NCBI GenBank assembly: GCA_036971475.1
Contig: JBAIZL010000002.1
Span: forward strand, 21,949,567 to 22,013,566
DNA from: Prosapia bicincta
Lineage: Eukaryota; Arthropoda; Insecta; Hemiptera; Cercopidae
Direction of reading: 5' to 3'
Length of the DNA: 64,000 nt
Shown here: one piece after another, positions 1 through 11,910 of the stretch
Layout of the letters: every line of letters begins with the position of its first letter
How positions within the stretch are numbered: position 1 is the stretch's first letter
Program-made: the position numbers and the translations under genes
The notes under the pieces: generated by a model
Seen by the model: the letters and a program-made list of their open reading frames with translations, nothing else
What the model was told of the DNA's origin: nothing
Database searches by the model: none

Positions 1-88
1 GGATAAAAAGTATTTGAATAACGATTGAAAATATGAACAAGAAATATAAAATGAGAATGTGAATTAATAGAAATTGAAAAAGGATTAC
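1..88 (+). repeat. Family A dispersed repeat, 3' end only
   Basis: The first bases match the terminal part of the commonest repeat here (family A): the block ending in a GAACAAG word, a variable TA run, then GAGTGTGAACTAATAG and GGAATTGAAAAAG. Only the last ~90 bp lie inside the window, so the element probably continues to the left. Non-coding; no terminal inverted repeat is visible. Confidence 0.7.
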
Positions 89-828
89 TAAATTTAAATA
101 TTTCTGTCAGAAAAAGCATATATTCTCATGCAATACACAACTGAGCAATGCATAAGGTAAAACTGCGACATGTGACATTGTTTTCTTCTCTATTCTTCCA
201 ATTTTCATTATCACAAGAAGCAAAAAACGGAATGACATAACTCGCCGTTTAAACTGATTATATTTACGATTAATTAATTCACGAAAGAGCTCAAAATGTT
301 TAAGATATAAACTTTCGTCTTGCCTTGATTTTTGCATATTTGTATACGACTAACTTTAATAACAAAACTGACAATAAACTAAATATAAACGGAAGATAGA
401 ATAATAAATCCCTAACAGATCTCTGTGCCTGCTGATCTGATTGGATTCACGTTGATTTCCCCCTCTCCTAACTCAAATCCTTCAGGTCTGACCATGGTAA
501 TCCAAATGAAACCCTTCCTGTTTATTGAATTTACTTCTGCGTCATGACGTCATTAGCCAGCCAACAATAAACTCGTTGCTATACAGTGTTACCTTACTAT
601 GTTACTTGGGAAAAGCTGGCGTGCAGAGTATAGCTATTGGTTGGTCCTTGACGTAATAGCGTTCTTTCACCAAAACTAGCCACTAGAGGTACCAAAACTA
701 GTGGTACTAGAAATGTACTGGAATAGTATATTTCTCTATGTAGTCGGCGAAGTACCATCAGTAAATTCTTCGCTTCAATTTATACTAAAGGCATTTATAA
801 AAAGGCTCTCTCTCTTTCTCTTTCACAC

Positions 829-893
829 TTACACACACACACACGCACAGGCGCACACACACAAACACACACACACACACATACACACACGCA

Positions 894-949
<56 letters not shown>

Positions 950-966
950 ACACACACACTCGCACG

Positions 967-1009
<43 letters not shown>

Positions 1010-1041
1010 GCACGCGCACATACAAGCACAAACACACAAGC
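829..1041. repeat. Compound CA/TG microsatellite
   Basis: About 210 bp of near-continuous CA dinucleotides with scattered substitutions (CGCA, CAAA, CACTCA). Open reading frames across it read only Thr-His or Cys-Val alternations and are artefacts. Confidence 0.97.
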
Positions 1042-4000
1042 AAAAAATTATTCTCTCCTTTGACCCTTTTTTTAATTTTAGTTACCTTTTAATTCTTCAC
1101 TGGTGAGTAAACAACTCTACATTCGGGTAAGAACCCCTACATAAATATATCTGCGGGTATCTGCCTTAGCTTCATGCTATCAGAATCCTATACATATCCT
1201 TCACAAACGCACGTACGCAAGCACACACGCACGCGAAAACATAAAAAATGGAGGGTTTCCAGTTTGTATAGTAATAAATGTTAACGACAAATAAAACTTA
1301 AAATAATGTTATTTAAAACCTGTACAATTTGCTTGTTAGACTGAGTGGTTAAATTCCCCCTGCACTCCCAGTTAATGTTCAATATGAAGAGATTACAAAA
1401 TATAGGCCTACGTAAAAGAATAAAATCGACGTCCAATTGCCTTCAGTATTTGGAGGCCAAAATATTAATTTCCAACACACGGGGTGAGTCATGCAGTATA
1501 TGCACAACTATTTGTTGGTTACACCCTTATTGAATGACCCCCGTTAAAACCGAGATCAAGAGGGTTGTTTTTTTAAGGGAAGCGAGGGTCGGTTACCCTT
1601 ATTGGCCATGCAGCCACGATATGTGCCGCAAATTGTTGGAAGCCCCCTCAACCCCTATTCATTAAAAGAGCGCGTCTTGACTTCGAATTAAGCCAGATGG
1701 TTGCATATCCAGCGCGAGTAATGACTGTCGCGGCAGATAAAACTGGCTTGATTGGGTGATTAAGTTAATACGTGCCTTCTTACGTGAACGGTAGCACGTG
1801 CCGACTTGTATTTAACGATAGGACTGGAGCGAACGCGGTACTTTCCAAATGTTTTCGCACATTGGCAAATCGTTATAAGACGGGAGAGGATGGGAAGAAT
1901 TAGTGCGCAGAGAGAAACACGAGAATACAGAAGAGATGAACAACACAGAACAAAGTTGAAGATTTTAATAAATAAGGAAAATAAAGTTATTAATAATAAA
2001 CAGTTTTAATGTAGAATTGAAAAGGAAGGAAAGAAAGAGAAAATAAAGGTAAACAATAAAATAGAAAATATTCTTAAAAAATTAAAACTTAAATATCTAT
2101 TAAAAAGAGAAAATTACGAGGATGTAAATTAAAGGTAATAGGAAAGAAAAAAAATCGAGCAATAACAAATATGTTAGTCAATGAGACAATGGAGTAGAAA
2201 AAACAGTAAAAGTAAAGTACAAAACAGAATAAAATAGTAAGGACCAATAATAAAAAGTAATTATTAATTAACCGTAGTAAGCGAAAGTATAATATAAAGA
2301 AAAAGTAATTAATAGAAGTCAAGTGTAAAAGAAGAAAAGAAGAATAAAATCATGTCTAAGGAAATAGTTACATGAATTTATTATTATAAGGAACAATAGA
2401 GGAATTACTAAATTAAAATTTCTGTTAAAGACGTTAATACGAAGAAGAAAATAGAAAGTAAACAATAAAAAGCGAAGTCTAGGAATAAATAAAAAAGTCT
2501 ATTAAAAAACTGAAGAAAAGTATTTACAAAATAATAAAAATCCTCAAAATAGAGAACTGTACTGAAACCTAAGAGACAGACATTAAAAAAACAAAAACCA
2601 CAGAATAATAAGCAAAAAAAGAGAGAACATATAAAAACAGCATCGTCGTCACGTAATTAGAAAATACGACCGAAATTATTTTGTTGACAAGCGTTAGATG
2701 CACAATGTAGCGTTATAGGATAAGGGCTGCAGAAAAACAATTGCAAGGGTTGATTCCACCCCCTAACATGAGCCTTCTAGCGACATCTGTCTGCAAGCGA
2801 GATTTCTTCTTTTATGACAATTTAAAACAAACACATAGTGTAGTGTGAGGACGGAGTGTAGGGGTTTACAATACAGCGTTCTTTAGACCAGCTCCTGTAA
2901 GCGAGCATTTGCGTAGAATCGGTAGTTAGACTCGGAGCTAAACATTTCCGGCAATATTGTTTTGGCCTCAAAATTATTATTTCAAGTAATTTGTCTCTTG
3001 AAACACTTGTAGTAAGTTACTGTTTTTATATAAAAGCATACATTTACCAAAACCCGAATGTGTTTCGGTACCACTGGCATTGCAGCATAGAGCATGAAGT
3101 CAGAGTAAAACTGATATAAAAAATGAAGTTACAAACACAGAAAGTAACACGCAAAGACGAACTACTATTAACAACGTTAATAAAAACAGAATTAATAAAA
3201 GTAAATTCAGAATAAAACTGATGCCGTCAATACAATTATACAGTTAGCTATTGGGACACTGAATAACACAATTTGGGTTATAATATTATGGTTTTATAAT
3301 ATTGATTTTACTTCAGTTACTATACTGTTTTAACTCGACGTGTTTTCCTTTTTTAAGAATGACTGGGACAGCAAAACATGTAACTGTTATTTAAAGGAGG
3401 AAATTAAATTATATATATCAAATTCGTTACATTTGTAAAGTTTATATTATTATTGACCATCTTCAGATAGACAAGGTTTTCGTTTTAAAAATGAACAAAA
3501 ATTATAAATTTGATCCTTTTGGCAACAATGCTAGCAACACAGTAAGGGATAATAATAATTTTTTCCAAGTCTAATGCTTTAGTTGTAACAATGTATGTAA
3601 TATGACCGTGTATGTAAAATGTAATAACAGTGTATGTAAGTAATGTTAAATTGGCGTTTTTGTTAGTCACAGTATTGCATTTCTAAAGTCGGAACTCAAT
3701 TAAATATTAATATTATTATAATACACAAATGCTTTATTTCTGAAGAAGTGTTTACCAAAGGTTCAATATTATTATAAAAATATTTTTTAAAACACTTCAA
3801 TAGGAAACAGTTGACAACAGCTGACAGGTGTAAATGTATCATTAACATATATTCCTCGGCTGTCACTTTCCTTCACTAGTATTGCTTTTTACATTTTTAA
3901 AAATATAATTTAACTAAATTAAAAGTAATAATTAAATATTATAATATACCAGATAATTTCAAGTATATTTATGTTGAACAATATAAAATTATATGTATTC

Positions 4001-4200
4001 ATGAACGGCATTAATTATTGTTTAGCAAGACAATGTAAGTAGGTTTACGAGACATTGTGCAATGTTTGTGCAGCAAAGTGGTCAACGTAAACCGAAGAGG
4101 TTTTCGATGTAAGAGGGTTCTGTCCACTTCATATGCGACAAGGGTTTTCATTTTAACTAATTTGCATTTTCAGTGGTTTCAATTACGCACATGATACGGT
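1042..4200. other. Gene-free stretch with a purine-rich + strand tract
   Basis: No coding region is recognised. From roughly 1900 to 2640 the + strand is almost entirely A and G with few C, full of GAAA, AATAAA and AAGAAG words. A smaller CA cluster lies near 1205-1235. The rest is AT-rich sequence with no internal repeat that I can place in a family. Short reading frames here lack domain motifs. Confidence 0.6.
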
Positions 4201-4336
4201 ATTAATAAAAACCAACCTGTTAACACTTTTAGATTCTTTTCTTTAGCTTTGGAGTTGTTTCATTGGAGGTGAGCGGCTTCACGTTTAACACTGTTGCTAA
4301 ATTGCATACACAACGCCTTGACTGGTATGAGTCTGT

Positions 4337-4339
<3 letters not shown>

Positions 4340-4431
<92 letters not shown>
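4340..4431. repeat. TA microsatellite with a short TG interruption
   Basis: Roughly 90 bp of (TA)n broken by TGTGTG near 4399-4405. It separates the first and second copies of the 4.2-4.9 kb tandem unit. Shorter TA tracts (about 4571-4587, 4722-4752, 4792-4808) occupy equivalent places further along. Confidence 0.95.
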
Positions 4432-4603
4432 GGTAATCAAAACCAACCTGTTAACGCTTTTACATTCTTTTCTTTAGCTTTGGGGTAGTTTCGTTAGAGG
4501 TGAGCTGCTTCAAGTTTAACACTGTTGCTAAATTGCATACACAACGCCTTGACTGGTTAGAGTCTGTATTGTATATATATATATATAAAATGAATTGTTT
4601 AAT

Positions 4604-4648
4604 ATTCCTGATGATGTTGGTACTGTTAGCCAACGAAAAGCTTTGAAT
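4604..4648 (+). ncRNA. Hammerhead-like ribozyme motif (AAGCTT type)
   Basis: Best-formed copy in the window. In order: stem I strand ATTC (4604-4607), CTGATGA (4608-4614), an extra T (4615), stem II GTTGG (4616-4620) with a 9-nt loop and CCAAC (4630-4634), GAA(A) (4635-4638), self-complementary AAGCTT (4638-4643) in place of stem III, T (4644) in the cleavage-site position, then GAAT (4645-4648) pairing with ATTC. That is the type I hammerhead order with stem III reduced to a palindrome, as in Penelope-associated variants that act as dimers. The extra T before stem II departs from the textbook core, so activity is not assured. Confidence 0.55.
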
Positions 4649-4694
4649 TGTAAATTCAATTATAATTCTTGTATTTGTATTTTGACTTAGTTCT

Positions 4695-4720
4695 TTATTA
4701 ATACACAATAATACATATTG

Positions 4721-4754
<34 letters not shown>

Positions 4755-4780
4755 CAATATGTATTATTGTGTATTAATAA
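4695..4780. repeat. Perfect hairpin around a TA core
   Basis: A 30-bp arm at 4695-4724 (TTATTAATACACAATAATAC...) is exactly reverse-complemented at 4751-4780, and the 26 bp between are TA repeats that are themselves self-complementary. The whole 86 bp can extrude as one cruciform. It sits just downstream of the ribozyme-like motif at 4.6 kb. Confidence 0.95.
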
Positions 4781-4910
4781 TATACACAATTAATATATAT
4801 ATATATATGGTAATCAAAACCAACCTGTTAACGCTTTTACATTCTTTTCTTTAGCTTTGGGGTAGTTTCGTTAGAGGTGAGCGGCTTTACGTGTAACACT
4901 GTTACTACTG

Positions 4911-5894
4911 ATGTTATTTTCCACCTCAGTCTTCCGGTTTTGACACCAACAATCTAACTGTGACTCGGTTCTTTAACTTCCGAGAGGAAATCTTGTCATG
5001 AAAGCTTCTGTTTTGATAAATGCTTATAACTACACACGGGAGAGACTCCAAGTGAAATGATGATTTAAGTCCACTGCACTAAATCGGGCTAAAGGCCAAA
5101 AAAATGCAGCGCTGTAACATGGGTTAGAGACGAGTCACTGATAGGCGATAGACTGACAGCCCGACGCTCGAACTAGGCAACACTGTTCACTCAGTGTTGC
5201 CAATTAGTGCTCAGGGGTAAGCGACTTGCGACCTTGCCTCCATAAGCCGGTTCCATACGTGGCAACAACGCTAAACAAAAGCTACCCGCTCGATTTCTGG
5301 CATTGGACTAAAGAAAGATTGCCTATAATTAACGCTGAAAGTACGGAGTAAGCGTTGATTGCTGATGGGGTAGAAATTTATGTTTACATGGATGATTGGG
5401 TGTAGAACAATGGCTCGCTTAGGAAGAATACTTTTCATTGAACATTTGACGTCTATTGAAGTTGAATATCTGCGAGCTACAACATCAAGCAGTTGAAAGC
5501 ACCTAGGCTTTAGTTTAGGGTTCTAGGGCTCTTTAGTTTCGTCTAGGTCTAGTCATACGGTCGGCCCTATGGTAAAAGTACTGGCAGTCAGTGGAACTGG
5601 CAGACAGAAACGAATACTTCATTTGCAGAATGTAGTTAATAAATATTTTAATTTAATCTAGTAATCCATTTAAAAAAATCTATTTAATACTCCATTAATC
5701 GTTGTTGATAATTCATTTAACACAAATTTTATTTAACGAATTCAATTGAATTTGGTTCTAAAAATGTTTCAGAGTTTTAAAAACTCTTTTGGAGTTTTCA
5801 TTTTCAAATTTGGAATAAAAATACAGTATATAACTCATTATCATAGGGGCCTATTTAATTGATTGTAATAACATTTATTAAATTGTAGATTATT
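4911..5894. other. Gene-free stretch
   Basis: Apparently unique DNA from about 4950 to 5600, less AT-rich than its surroundings, then AT-rich sequence. No coding signal, tandem array or recognised repeat. Confidence 0.5.
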
Positions 5895-6110
5895 ATATTT
5901 ATTAACTGATAAAAATATTGAATAATAACACAATGTACAATAAGCAAAGTATCATAATCCACGTGTTAAATAGCCTTGACAACATAGCCTATAACATAAA
6001 ACCAGCTGTTGTATGAAATCATATAATTTAAGCTAAAATAGTTGTAAACCGGCGCATATATACAACTATACAGACGTATTAGAGCGCGCCAACTCGAAGA
6101 TTTTCCCCAG
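5895..6110 (+). repeat. Family B dispersed repeat, copy 1
   Basis: Matches 62025-62242 in the same orientation. Both have ACTGATAAAAATATT, a CATA-CCTATAACATAA block, CAGCTG followed by TGTATGAAATCATAT, GCGCATATATA, and an end at CTCGAAGATTTTCCC. The CAGCTG block is shared with family A, so B may be a derivative or distant subfamily of A. Confidence 0.75.
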
Positions 6111-7616
6111 TACAGTACTTTAATCAGGCTCGACAATAGGAGTATTCACTACAAAAAAAAAAATGTTTTAAAGTAAACGTACAATAAAGTAATTAACACA
6201 TAATCCCTGTCTTTGTAAAAATTCCCTCCGAGCACAAAAATATCCCTCAACAATTAACTCTGCCATATAAACGGTTTATCTGGATTTATCTTTGCACTCG
6301 GTCAGGTTTTAATTTTAAATTTATCAAAATTGTCCCCGTGGGTCGAGGGCTGTTTTAATTAGTGACCGCAACGGTGGATTAGCATAGGTCTCGCCCCCAG
6401 CCCTTTGTCGCCATCTTGTACTGAATTCACACAAACTTGCACCTACCGCATTTAAAACGTTTTGTTTGAAATTGAAATCAGAAAGGGTGAAATGTTGGAA
6501 TTTTTCGTAGAAATTTTAAATTATTTTTGTCCACGTTTTTAAATCAAGATGAAACATTTGTGGATGTTTGTTTTTGGACTATATATAGGCTATAACAATA
6601 ACAATAACAACCACCTTGTCTGGTGGCGTATAGATCGGGTTGAGAGTTTAACACTCCGGTAGAGAGAAGGTGTACGTTGGGTAAGCCTATCCGACCACTG
6701 CAGTCTCCCTTTCCCTCGCTCCTATTACTGAGAGGAATATATCATGTTCTAAGAAAGTTTTCTATTTACATGGTTTTTAATTTCTTATATGGAAGTGCAA
6801 CAGGCACCAAACGCCAAAATTATTCACAATTTTTAGCTTTTTTTTCCCGGTAATAGTAAAATCGACCAACCCCTAGAAATCGCCAGAATAAACTCCAGGG
6901 TAGTAAAGTACGAAGCTTACAAGAGCTTCCCAGTTATCCAGGTTTAGAGCTCTTCGATGATTCCCAAAGAAGTTTTTTCGGTGGGATAGGTATGCTGCTA
7001 TTTCTGTCCCGCATTGCCGTTTACTTAATACATAATATCTGCCTTTTAATGGAATCTTTGCTGATTTTAGTACTGAGAGACTTTTAGAACTAAAAGGTTT
7101 GAATTACAGAAATTTTTTTACGCAAAATAAAAATTTAAACTGTGTTGACTTAAACTAAAGATATTTAAATTAGAACTGTTTGAAAAACAATTTTAAATAC
7201 TTTTCGCGTAAGCGCAAAAATAAGAAAATAAATGTATGTTTTTTATTTAATACAGTGAGAAAGACAATTTCAAAATTATTATAAACGAAATTATTAAATT
7301 GTGTTTAATGTAAGGAGAAGAAAGTATACAACTTCCAAGTAGCAAGAAAAATCTTGGTAACCTAATTGCATTGAAGAAGATTTTAGGATTCCTTTTCTGG
7401 AAATAATTTTGTAATATCAAATAAAATTTTGGACCAACATAATCAAAAGGAAAATTTTTAAGTAAATTGAAAACTAAAATGAGCCAAAACCTTCGATAGT
7501 GATAACGCTTATGCTATAATAATATTAAGAGATGTACAGTAATAAAATCAACATACAAAAATGCTTGAAAGAAGAAATTTATAAAAAATAACATTTTTAC
7601 TGATTAACTCAAGTTT

Positions 7617-7673
<57 letters not shown>

Positions 7674-8640
7674 CACACACACAGAGTGAAAACATTAAAT
7701 AATGTTCTTTAAGATAAATTAAAGAATGTATAGTAAACTATAAAGGCAGGAAAAAATAGGAGAGAAAAGAGAAATGCTCCCTGTTCGTCTAGACAACAGC
7801 ACACTACGAAGATAGATGTGTCTCCTAATTAAGACTAACACCTTAGACTGATAAAATATTTCGCAGGCAGAATTGAAATCTATCGCCCGTAATGTGTTTG
7901 TGTTGCGTTCGGGGGGAGAGCGAAGGACTACGGTGGCGCGTGCTATTGAGGAAGTCTGGCGTTATAGGGGACGTTCGAGGACGTTATAACAATATTTTTC
8001 GACGATAAATAATTAATATGTTATTAATTAAATTCTTTGTAGTAAGTGGTTTGCTTACATTTTACCCCAAAGGTTGTGTCGAGAACTCTGTAATTTACAG
8101 GGTTTTTGCAGGGTGGTAGTAAGCGACTCTATCCATACAATCCCTGTTTTGTATCAGTTTGAAAGTATTGTGTATGAATTTCGGAAAGTAATAAAACAAG
8201 AGAGAGCAATTGCTCAATCACGTGATTAAAGTTTTATCAGGGCTAGTAATATATTATATTTCACTAGTTTTCTTTTGCCTTAATACAGTTGTACTGTTAG
8301 CCATTTTTAATTGAAATCTTTTTTGGTTAGTTTAAATCTCTCCTAAGAACAATATAAGTGAAATTAATTTAATTAAAAAAGGCGGCTATATTGTATCAGC
8401 CATTTTTCAATTATATTTTAATATAATATTGTTATAAAAAACTTGTTTTTAATATTAAGTTGTCATGTTTTACTAAATTGTAGAGGGAAACTCGGCCTTA
8501 TGGGAATAATCATTTTATCTTTCGAAATATGTTTTTTTTTAAACCCATATAATACAAAGTTTGGTATAAATACTTTGAAACTTGTCATGTTTTTAAAATA
8601 ATTTGTTGTACACGGGTGTATTCGATTAATCGTTTTAAAG
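6111..8640. other. Gene-free stretch with one TA/CA microsatellite
   Basis: AT-rich DNA with no recognised gene. A (TA)n(CA)n microsatellite lies at about 7619-7683. A less AT-rich patch at about 6600-6720 follows an AACAAT simple repeat and has no homologue that I noticed elsewhere in the window. Confidence 0.55.
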
Positions 8641-8790
8641 TATCAGTTATCGTATAAATCTAACTTGTTTTAAAGTGACATGAAAAGCCATTCGTTTGCT
8701 AGCTAGCATAGGAGCGCAAAGCGAGGCATAACCCACATTAGTAAAACTTGCAGTTTTTGTGTTGTAAGCTACATCTTGAGGTTTGTCTAT

Positions 8791-8850
8791 AATTACACTT
8801 TTTGGTATTAACATGGCAAAAAAAAAAACACTTCCTACTGATTTATTCAG
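8791..8850 (+). repeat. Left arm of the inverted repeat bracketing the Penelope remnant
   Basis: Shares ATTACACTTTTT, TATTAAC, TGGCAAAAAAA and CTACTGATTTATTCAG with the reverse complement of 9532-9595. Both arms end at TTTATTCAG, facing inward on the ~680-bp segment that carries the retroelement C-terminus. Penelope-like elements often carry partial terminal repeats in direct or inverted arrangement, so these arms may be part of the element. Confidence 0.7.
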
Positions 8851-8982
8851 CATATGCTCTAGGTCAGCGTATTATTCAATGCTGTGAGTCAGACAAGACT
8901 GTTGCTTAGGTATGTTGTGTTGGTGTGAGTCAGAGGTGTATTGTTCATAGAGTAGTTGTTAGTTATATTCAAATATAGTACT

Positions 8983-9531
8983 TTATTGTGATTGTGTTTT
9001 GTCGTTTAGAATGTGTTGTGAATAGTATTTATGGTGTTTATATATCTCGTGGTTTTCTACTGTGTTAAGTTTGTTGCTTTTTTTATGTAGCTTAGGATTT
9101 TAGATTGGTGGATATGTCACTCTGTGAGTGTACTGTGTTTTGTATGAGTATGGCGAAATTTGATTTGAGTTCTGTCTTTTTTATCTGTTTTACGTGTTCT
9201 TCGTATCTTGTGGTAAATGATCTCCTGTTTGTCCTATGTAAAAGCTGGGGCAGTTGTTGCATGTAATCTTGTATACGCCTGCCCTGTCGTGTTTATCAGG
9301 TGTGTTTTTGAACTGTGTAGGTGTTTTTTAATTGTGTTGGATGTTGTGAATGCTACTTTGTATTTAAGTTTGCGGAACGAGGAAGCTATTTTTTGTGATG
9401 TGTTGTGATATGTAAATATTATGTATTTTTGTGTTTGTGTGTTATTGTTTTTTGTTGTGTTATGTGTGTGTTGTTTTTTGCGCATTATGTTGTCTATTAA
9501 GGTTTGTTTGTATCCGTTTTTATAGATTTTA
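8983..9531 (-). pseudogene. Penelope-like retroelement C-terminus (GIY-YIG endonuclease), truncated and frameshifted
   Basis: Read on the minus strand from about 9531 to a stop at 8983-8985, the translation follows the C-terminal region of Penelope-like elements, but three frames must be combined. The first part (9531 to about 9290) contains IDNIMRKK and KVAFTTSNTIKKHL, as expected just before the endonuclease. The second frame (9223-9288) gives GVYKITCNNCPSFYIGQTG, a GIY-YIG motif with the CX2C pair typical of these elements. A third frame gives TRYEEHVKQIKK, and after another shift LSYIKKSNKLNTVENHEIY precedes the stop. GIY-YIG is the nuclease that nicks target DNA for reverse transcription. 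The reverse transcriptase domain is absent: the reading ends upstream at the inverted-repeat arm. It is a dead fragment. The family assignment rests on motif recognition without a search. Confidence 0.85.
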
Positions 9532-9595
9532 CTGAATAAATCAGTAAGTAGTAGTTTTTTTGCCAAGTTAATAACAAAAAGTGTAACTATATTAG
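9532..9595 (-). repeat. Right arm of the inverted repeat bracketing the Penelope remnant
   Basis: Reverse complement of 8791-8850 with scattered differences. Its inner edge coincides with the point where the retroelement reading frame stops resembling protein, so it marks the 5' truncation of the remnant. Confidence 0.7.
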
Positions 9596-9739
9596 TAAAC
9601 TTCATAAATGTTAAAATATATATATTTTTTTTAATCAAATATTTTAGATATTTATTAAAGCTTATTTTCTTCGTTTTAAAAACGCAAAATCCTTTTGTTT
9701 GTTTGTATTTAAAATTATATACAGACGTAAATGCTGACC

Positions 9740-10460
9740 TAGCAACCTAATAGGTTGTGGTATGGCTAGTTTATATGGTTGTTGGCTTTTTTAAGGGCAC
9801 ATTGTAATCATATCGAGGGCTTGGGGAGGTACTTATCAGTTATACCAAGGTGGGGATAAACAAATAAGCGAGATACTATAGTCTCTGATACTAGGAGTAG
9901 GAGAATTATCGCTCGCATGTCGAGGGTGGCTTACTTTGAATTCAACCTGTTTCCTAAATCAATGATTTAATTGTTTTTTTTATAAATCATGAAAAATCTC
10001 GATTTATAAGCGAATAGGTTCCAAATATGCGACGTTCTTTCGGTAATTCAATAAAACTCATACGTTCCTGTAATGAATCACATAGTGAAATAATCACCGA
10101 ACAGTTACCTAATAATTCCCATTCATAGCAAGACAAAGAGAATAATGCAAATACAACGCAGTCAATGGGAACAATAAAATAATACGATTCATTAAAATAA
10201 CAATAATTTGTCTCGGGCAGAGAGAACTGTGATTATGACAGGCTTGTGATTATACCAACGCCTGATAATGGAGGCCACGTCTTCGCAGTCACATAATGCG
10301 GTCAGGTGATGGAAGATCCGCGATTTTGGATGTAAAAGTTAGTAAAACCAATCCGTAGCTATTCCCTGGATAGGAAAGGATCAGTATGGATGCTATTAAG
10401 GGAAATAATTTGGTGAAAATAAGGTAGTAGGCCTAAATAAGATATTTGAAGTTAAACAAG

Positions 10461-10508
<48 letters not shown>

Positions 10509-11409
10509 GTAAATTCCTACTGAAGTTACCAAAGAAACAATTTTTGTTTTAGTTACCCTAGAGCACTATTTATGATATTATGTGGTAACCATGGCAACAG
10601 TTTAAGGTTTAATGGAGGTTTCGAAGACAACCAGACAGGGGAAAAATACATCTTCGAGAAATATATTTCTAGGTATTTGAATGTTGCTACAGTGCCAAGG
10701 CACGCTAGAGTTCAAGCATGAACATTCGGACACGGTCGAACTGGGTCCACGGCAAAACATCCCTAGGCAGATTACCGTTAACCCTCAAAGGGTCGGGGTT
10801 GAATTGGTCTGTCGGGCAAAATTAGTTTCATTAAGTGATCAGACATTAGTTTTTGTTTTAATGTACGATAGAATTAAAAACTAAAACATTAAGAAATATA
10901 AAATTCATTAAACATACTGTACTTTCATATTTTAATTATTATTTAAACTCATGAATAATCCTACTCATGCGAACATTCCATTACGTTTTCGTTCTTGCTA
11001 ACCCTCTAACGGGGAGATGCTGAACCGTTCCGATGGCCCCTGGCAATGGTGTGGCTAGGGTGTTTTACTATGTTGTGCACATATAACATAAAATATTATT
11101 ACACGACTATTTATATTGATATGAAAAGGAGATGTTTCAATCGTCTAAAATAGATGTTTTACCACCATCTGACCGTAACCAAACATCTATTTTAGATGTT
11201 TGAATGTATTTAAAGCTAAAATGGATGCAACCATTCCATTTTGTAGGTCACGATTGTAGAGGTATGGGCCCAATTCGACACTGACTCCGAACTGACCTTG
11301 GGCAAAATTCAACCGTCGTTTTTACCACCCTAACAGACCGTGGGCCCAGTTCGGTACACCCGAAGATTCTCAGTTCGAATCCGGCTGAACCCCACAAATT
11401 TTATAATTT
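9740..11409. other. Gene-free stretch; TA tract and small hairpin
   Basis: Holds a (TA)n tract at about 10462-10503 and a short inverted repeat at 11138-11203 in which TCTAAAATAGATG recurs in reverse complement after a ~30-bp spacer. The region around 11240-11400 is less AT-rich and repeats words such as GGGCCCA and TTCGACA/TTCGGTACA. No coding evidence. Confidence 0.55.
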
Positions 11410-11566
11410 GATTACTGAATAAATATTTGAAAACACTGTATTAACATCAATTGTCATCCACTATAGGTTTCAAAAAATGTATTTGAACTTGAGTGGATGA
11501 ATAAAAAGTGAAAACTTTTACAACATATTTATCAGAGTAAGAGCTAATAGAAGGAATTTAAAAAAG
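11410..11566 (+). repeat. Family A repeat, partial
   Basis: Carries the family A 3' half: AATATTTGAAAACACTGTATT, ATTGTCATCCACTA, GTATTTGAACTTGAGTGGATG and AGAGCTAATAGAAGGAATT. The 5' half with the CAGCTG blocks is missing. Confidence 0.8.
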
Positions 11567-11795
11567 AGGCATTAAGGGGAGAGAGGGTGCTTAATGACAT
11601 GTGTAGCTTGATGGTGTTGTTAGGTAGTTAGGTTAGGTGTTTTGGTGATTTAGAAAAAGCAATGGGTACGGAAGGAGCTGTGTCGTACTTTTTTTCGACA
11701 TTAATTTAGAAAATCTATTGTACTCTAAATAAGATGAATTTTACCTATATATCAAAACAACTGAAGATATAGAAATACAAGAATTATTTATTATT

Positions 11796-11833
11796 GAAAG
11801 CGTTTCGTCGGCAAACAGTTTCAACATCATCAG
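11796..11833 (-). ncRNA. Hammerhead-like motif, left arm copy
   Basis: On the minus strand: CTGATGA (11827-11833), an extra T, GTTG (11822-11825), a loop, CGAC (11807-11810), GAAA (11803-11806), then CGCTTTC. Core and stem II are kept, but the palindrome seen in other copies is degraded here and stem I is not evident. Probably an ageing copy. Confidence 0.4.
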
Positions 11834-11864
11834 GAACATATTTTTCGATTCACTTGAATTATTC

Positions 11865-11910
11865 CTGATGATGTTAGATCTGTTTAACGTTATCAACAAA
11901 AAAAATTAAT
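11865..11910 (+). ncRNA. Decayed hammerhead-like motif, right arm copy
   Basis: CTGATGA (11865-11871) is intact and GTT...AAC can still pair, but GAAA has become AAAA within a poly-A run and the palindrome is lost. A relic whose partner on the opposite strand is better preserved. Confidence 0.35.

Larger units (their letters stand above)
4207..4910 (+). repeat. Three-copy tandem unit interrupted by TA runs
   Basis: A ~130-bp segment beginning AAAACCAACCTGTTAAC and containing TTCTTTTCTTTAGCTTTGG occurs at about 4207-4339, 4437-4570 and 4813-4910 (the last is shorter). A (TA)n tract follows the first two copies. Between copies 2 and 3 lie a hammerhead-like motif and a long hairpin. Tandem partial copies around a ribozyme motif recall the pseudo-LTR arrangement of Penelope-like elements, but that is inference; no reverse transcriptase is present here. 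Confidence 0.8.

Noticed and set aside
701..1063. 120-codon frame of Thr-His repeats and its minus-strand counterparts
   Set aside because: Pure translation of a CA microsatellite; same for frames at 53934-54122 and 57397-57681.
11360..11395. TTCGAATCC-like B-box near 11370
   Set aside because: Stem does not pair and no tRNA body surrounds it.
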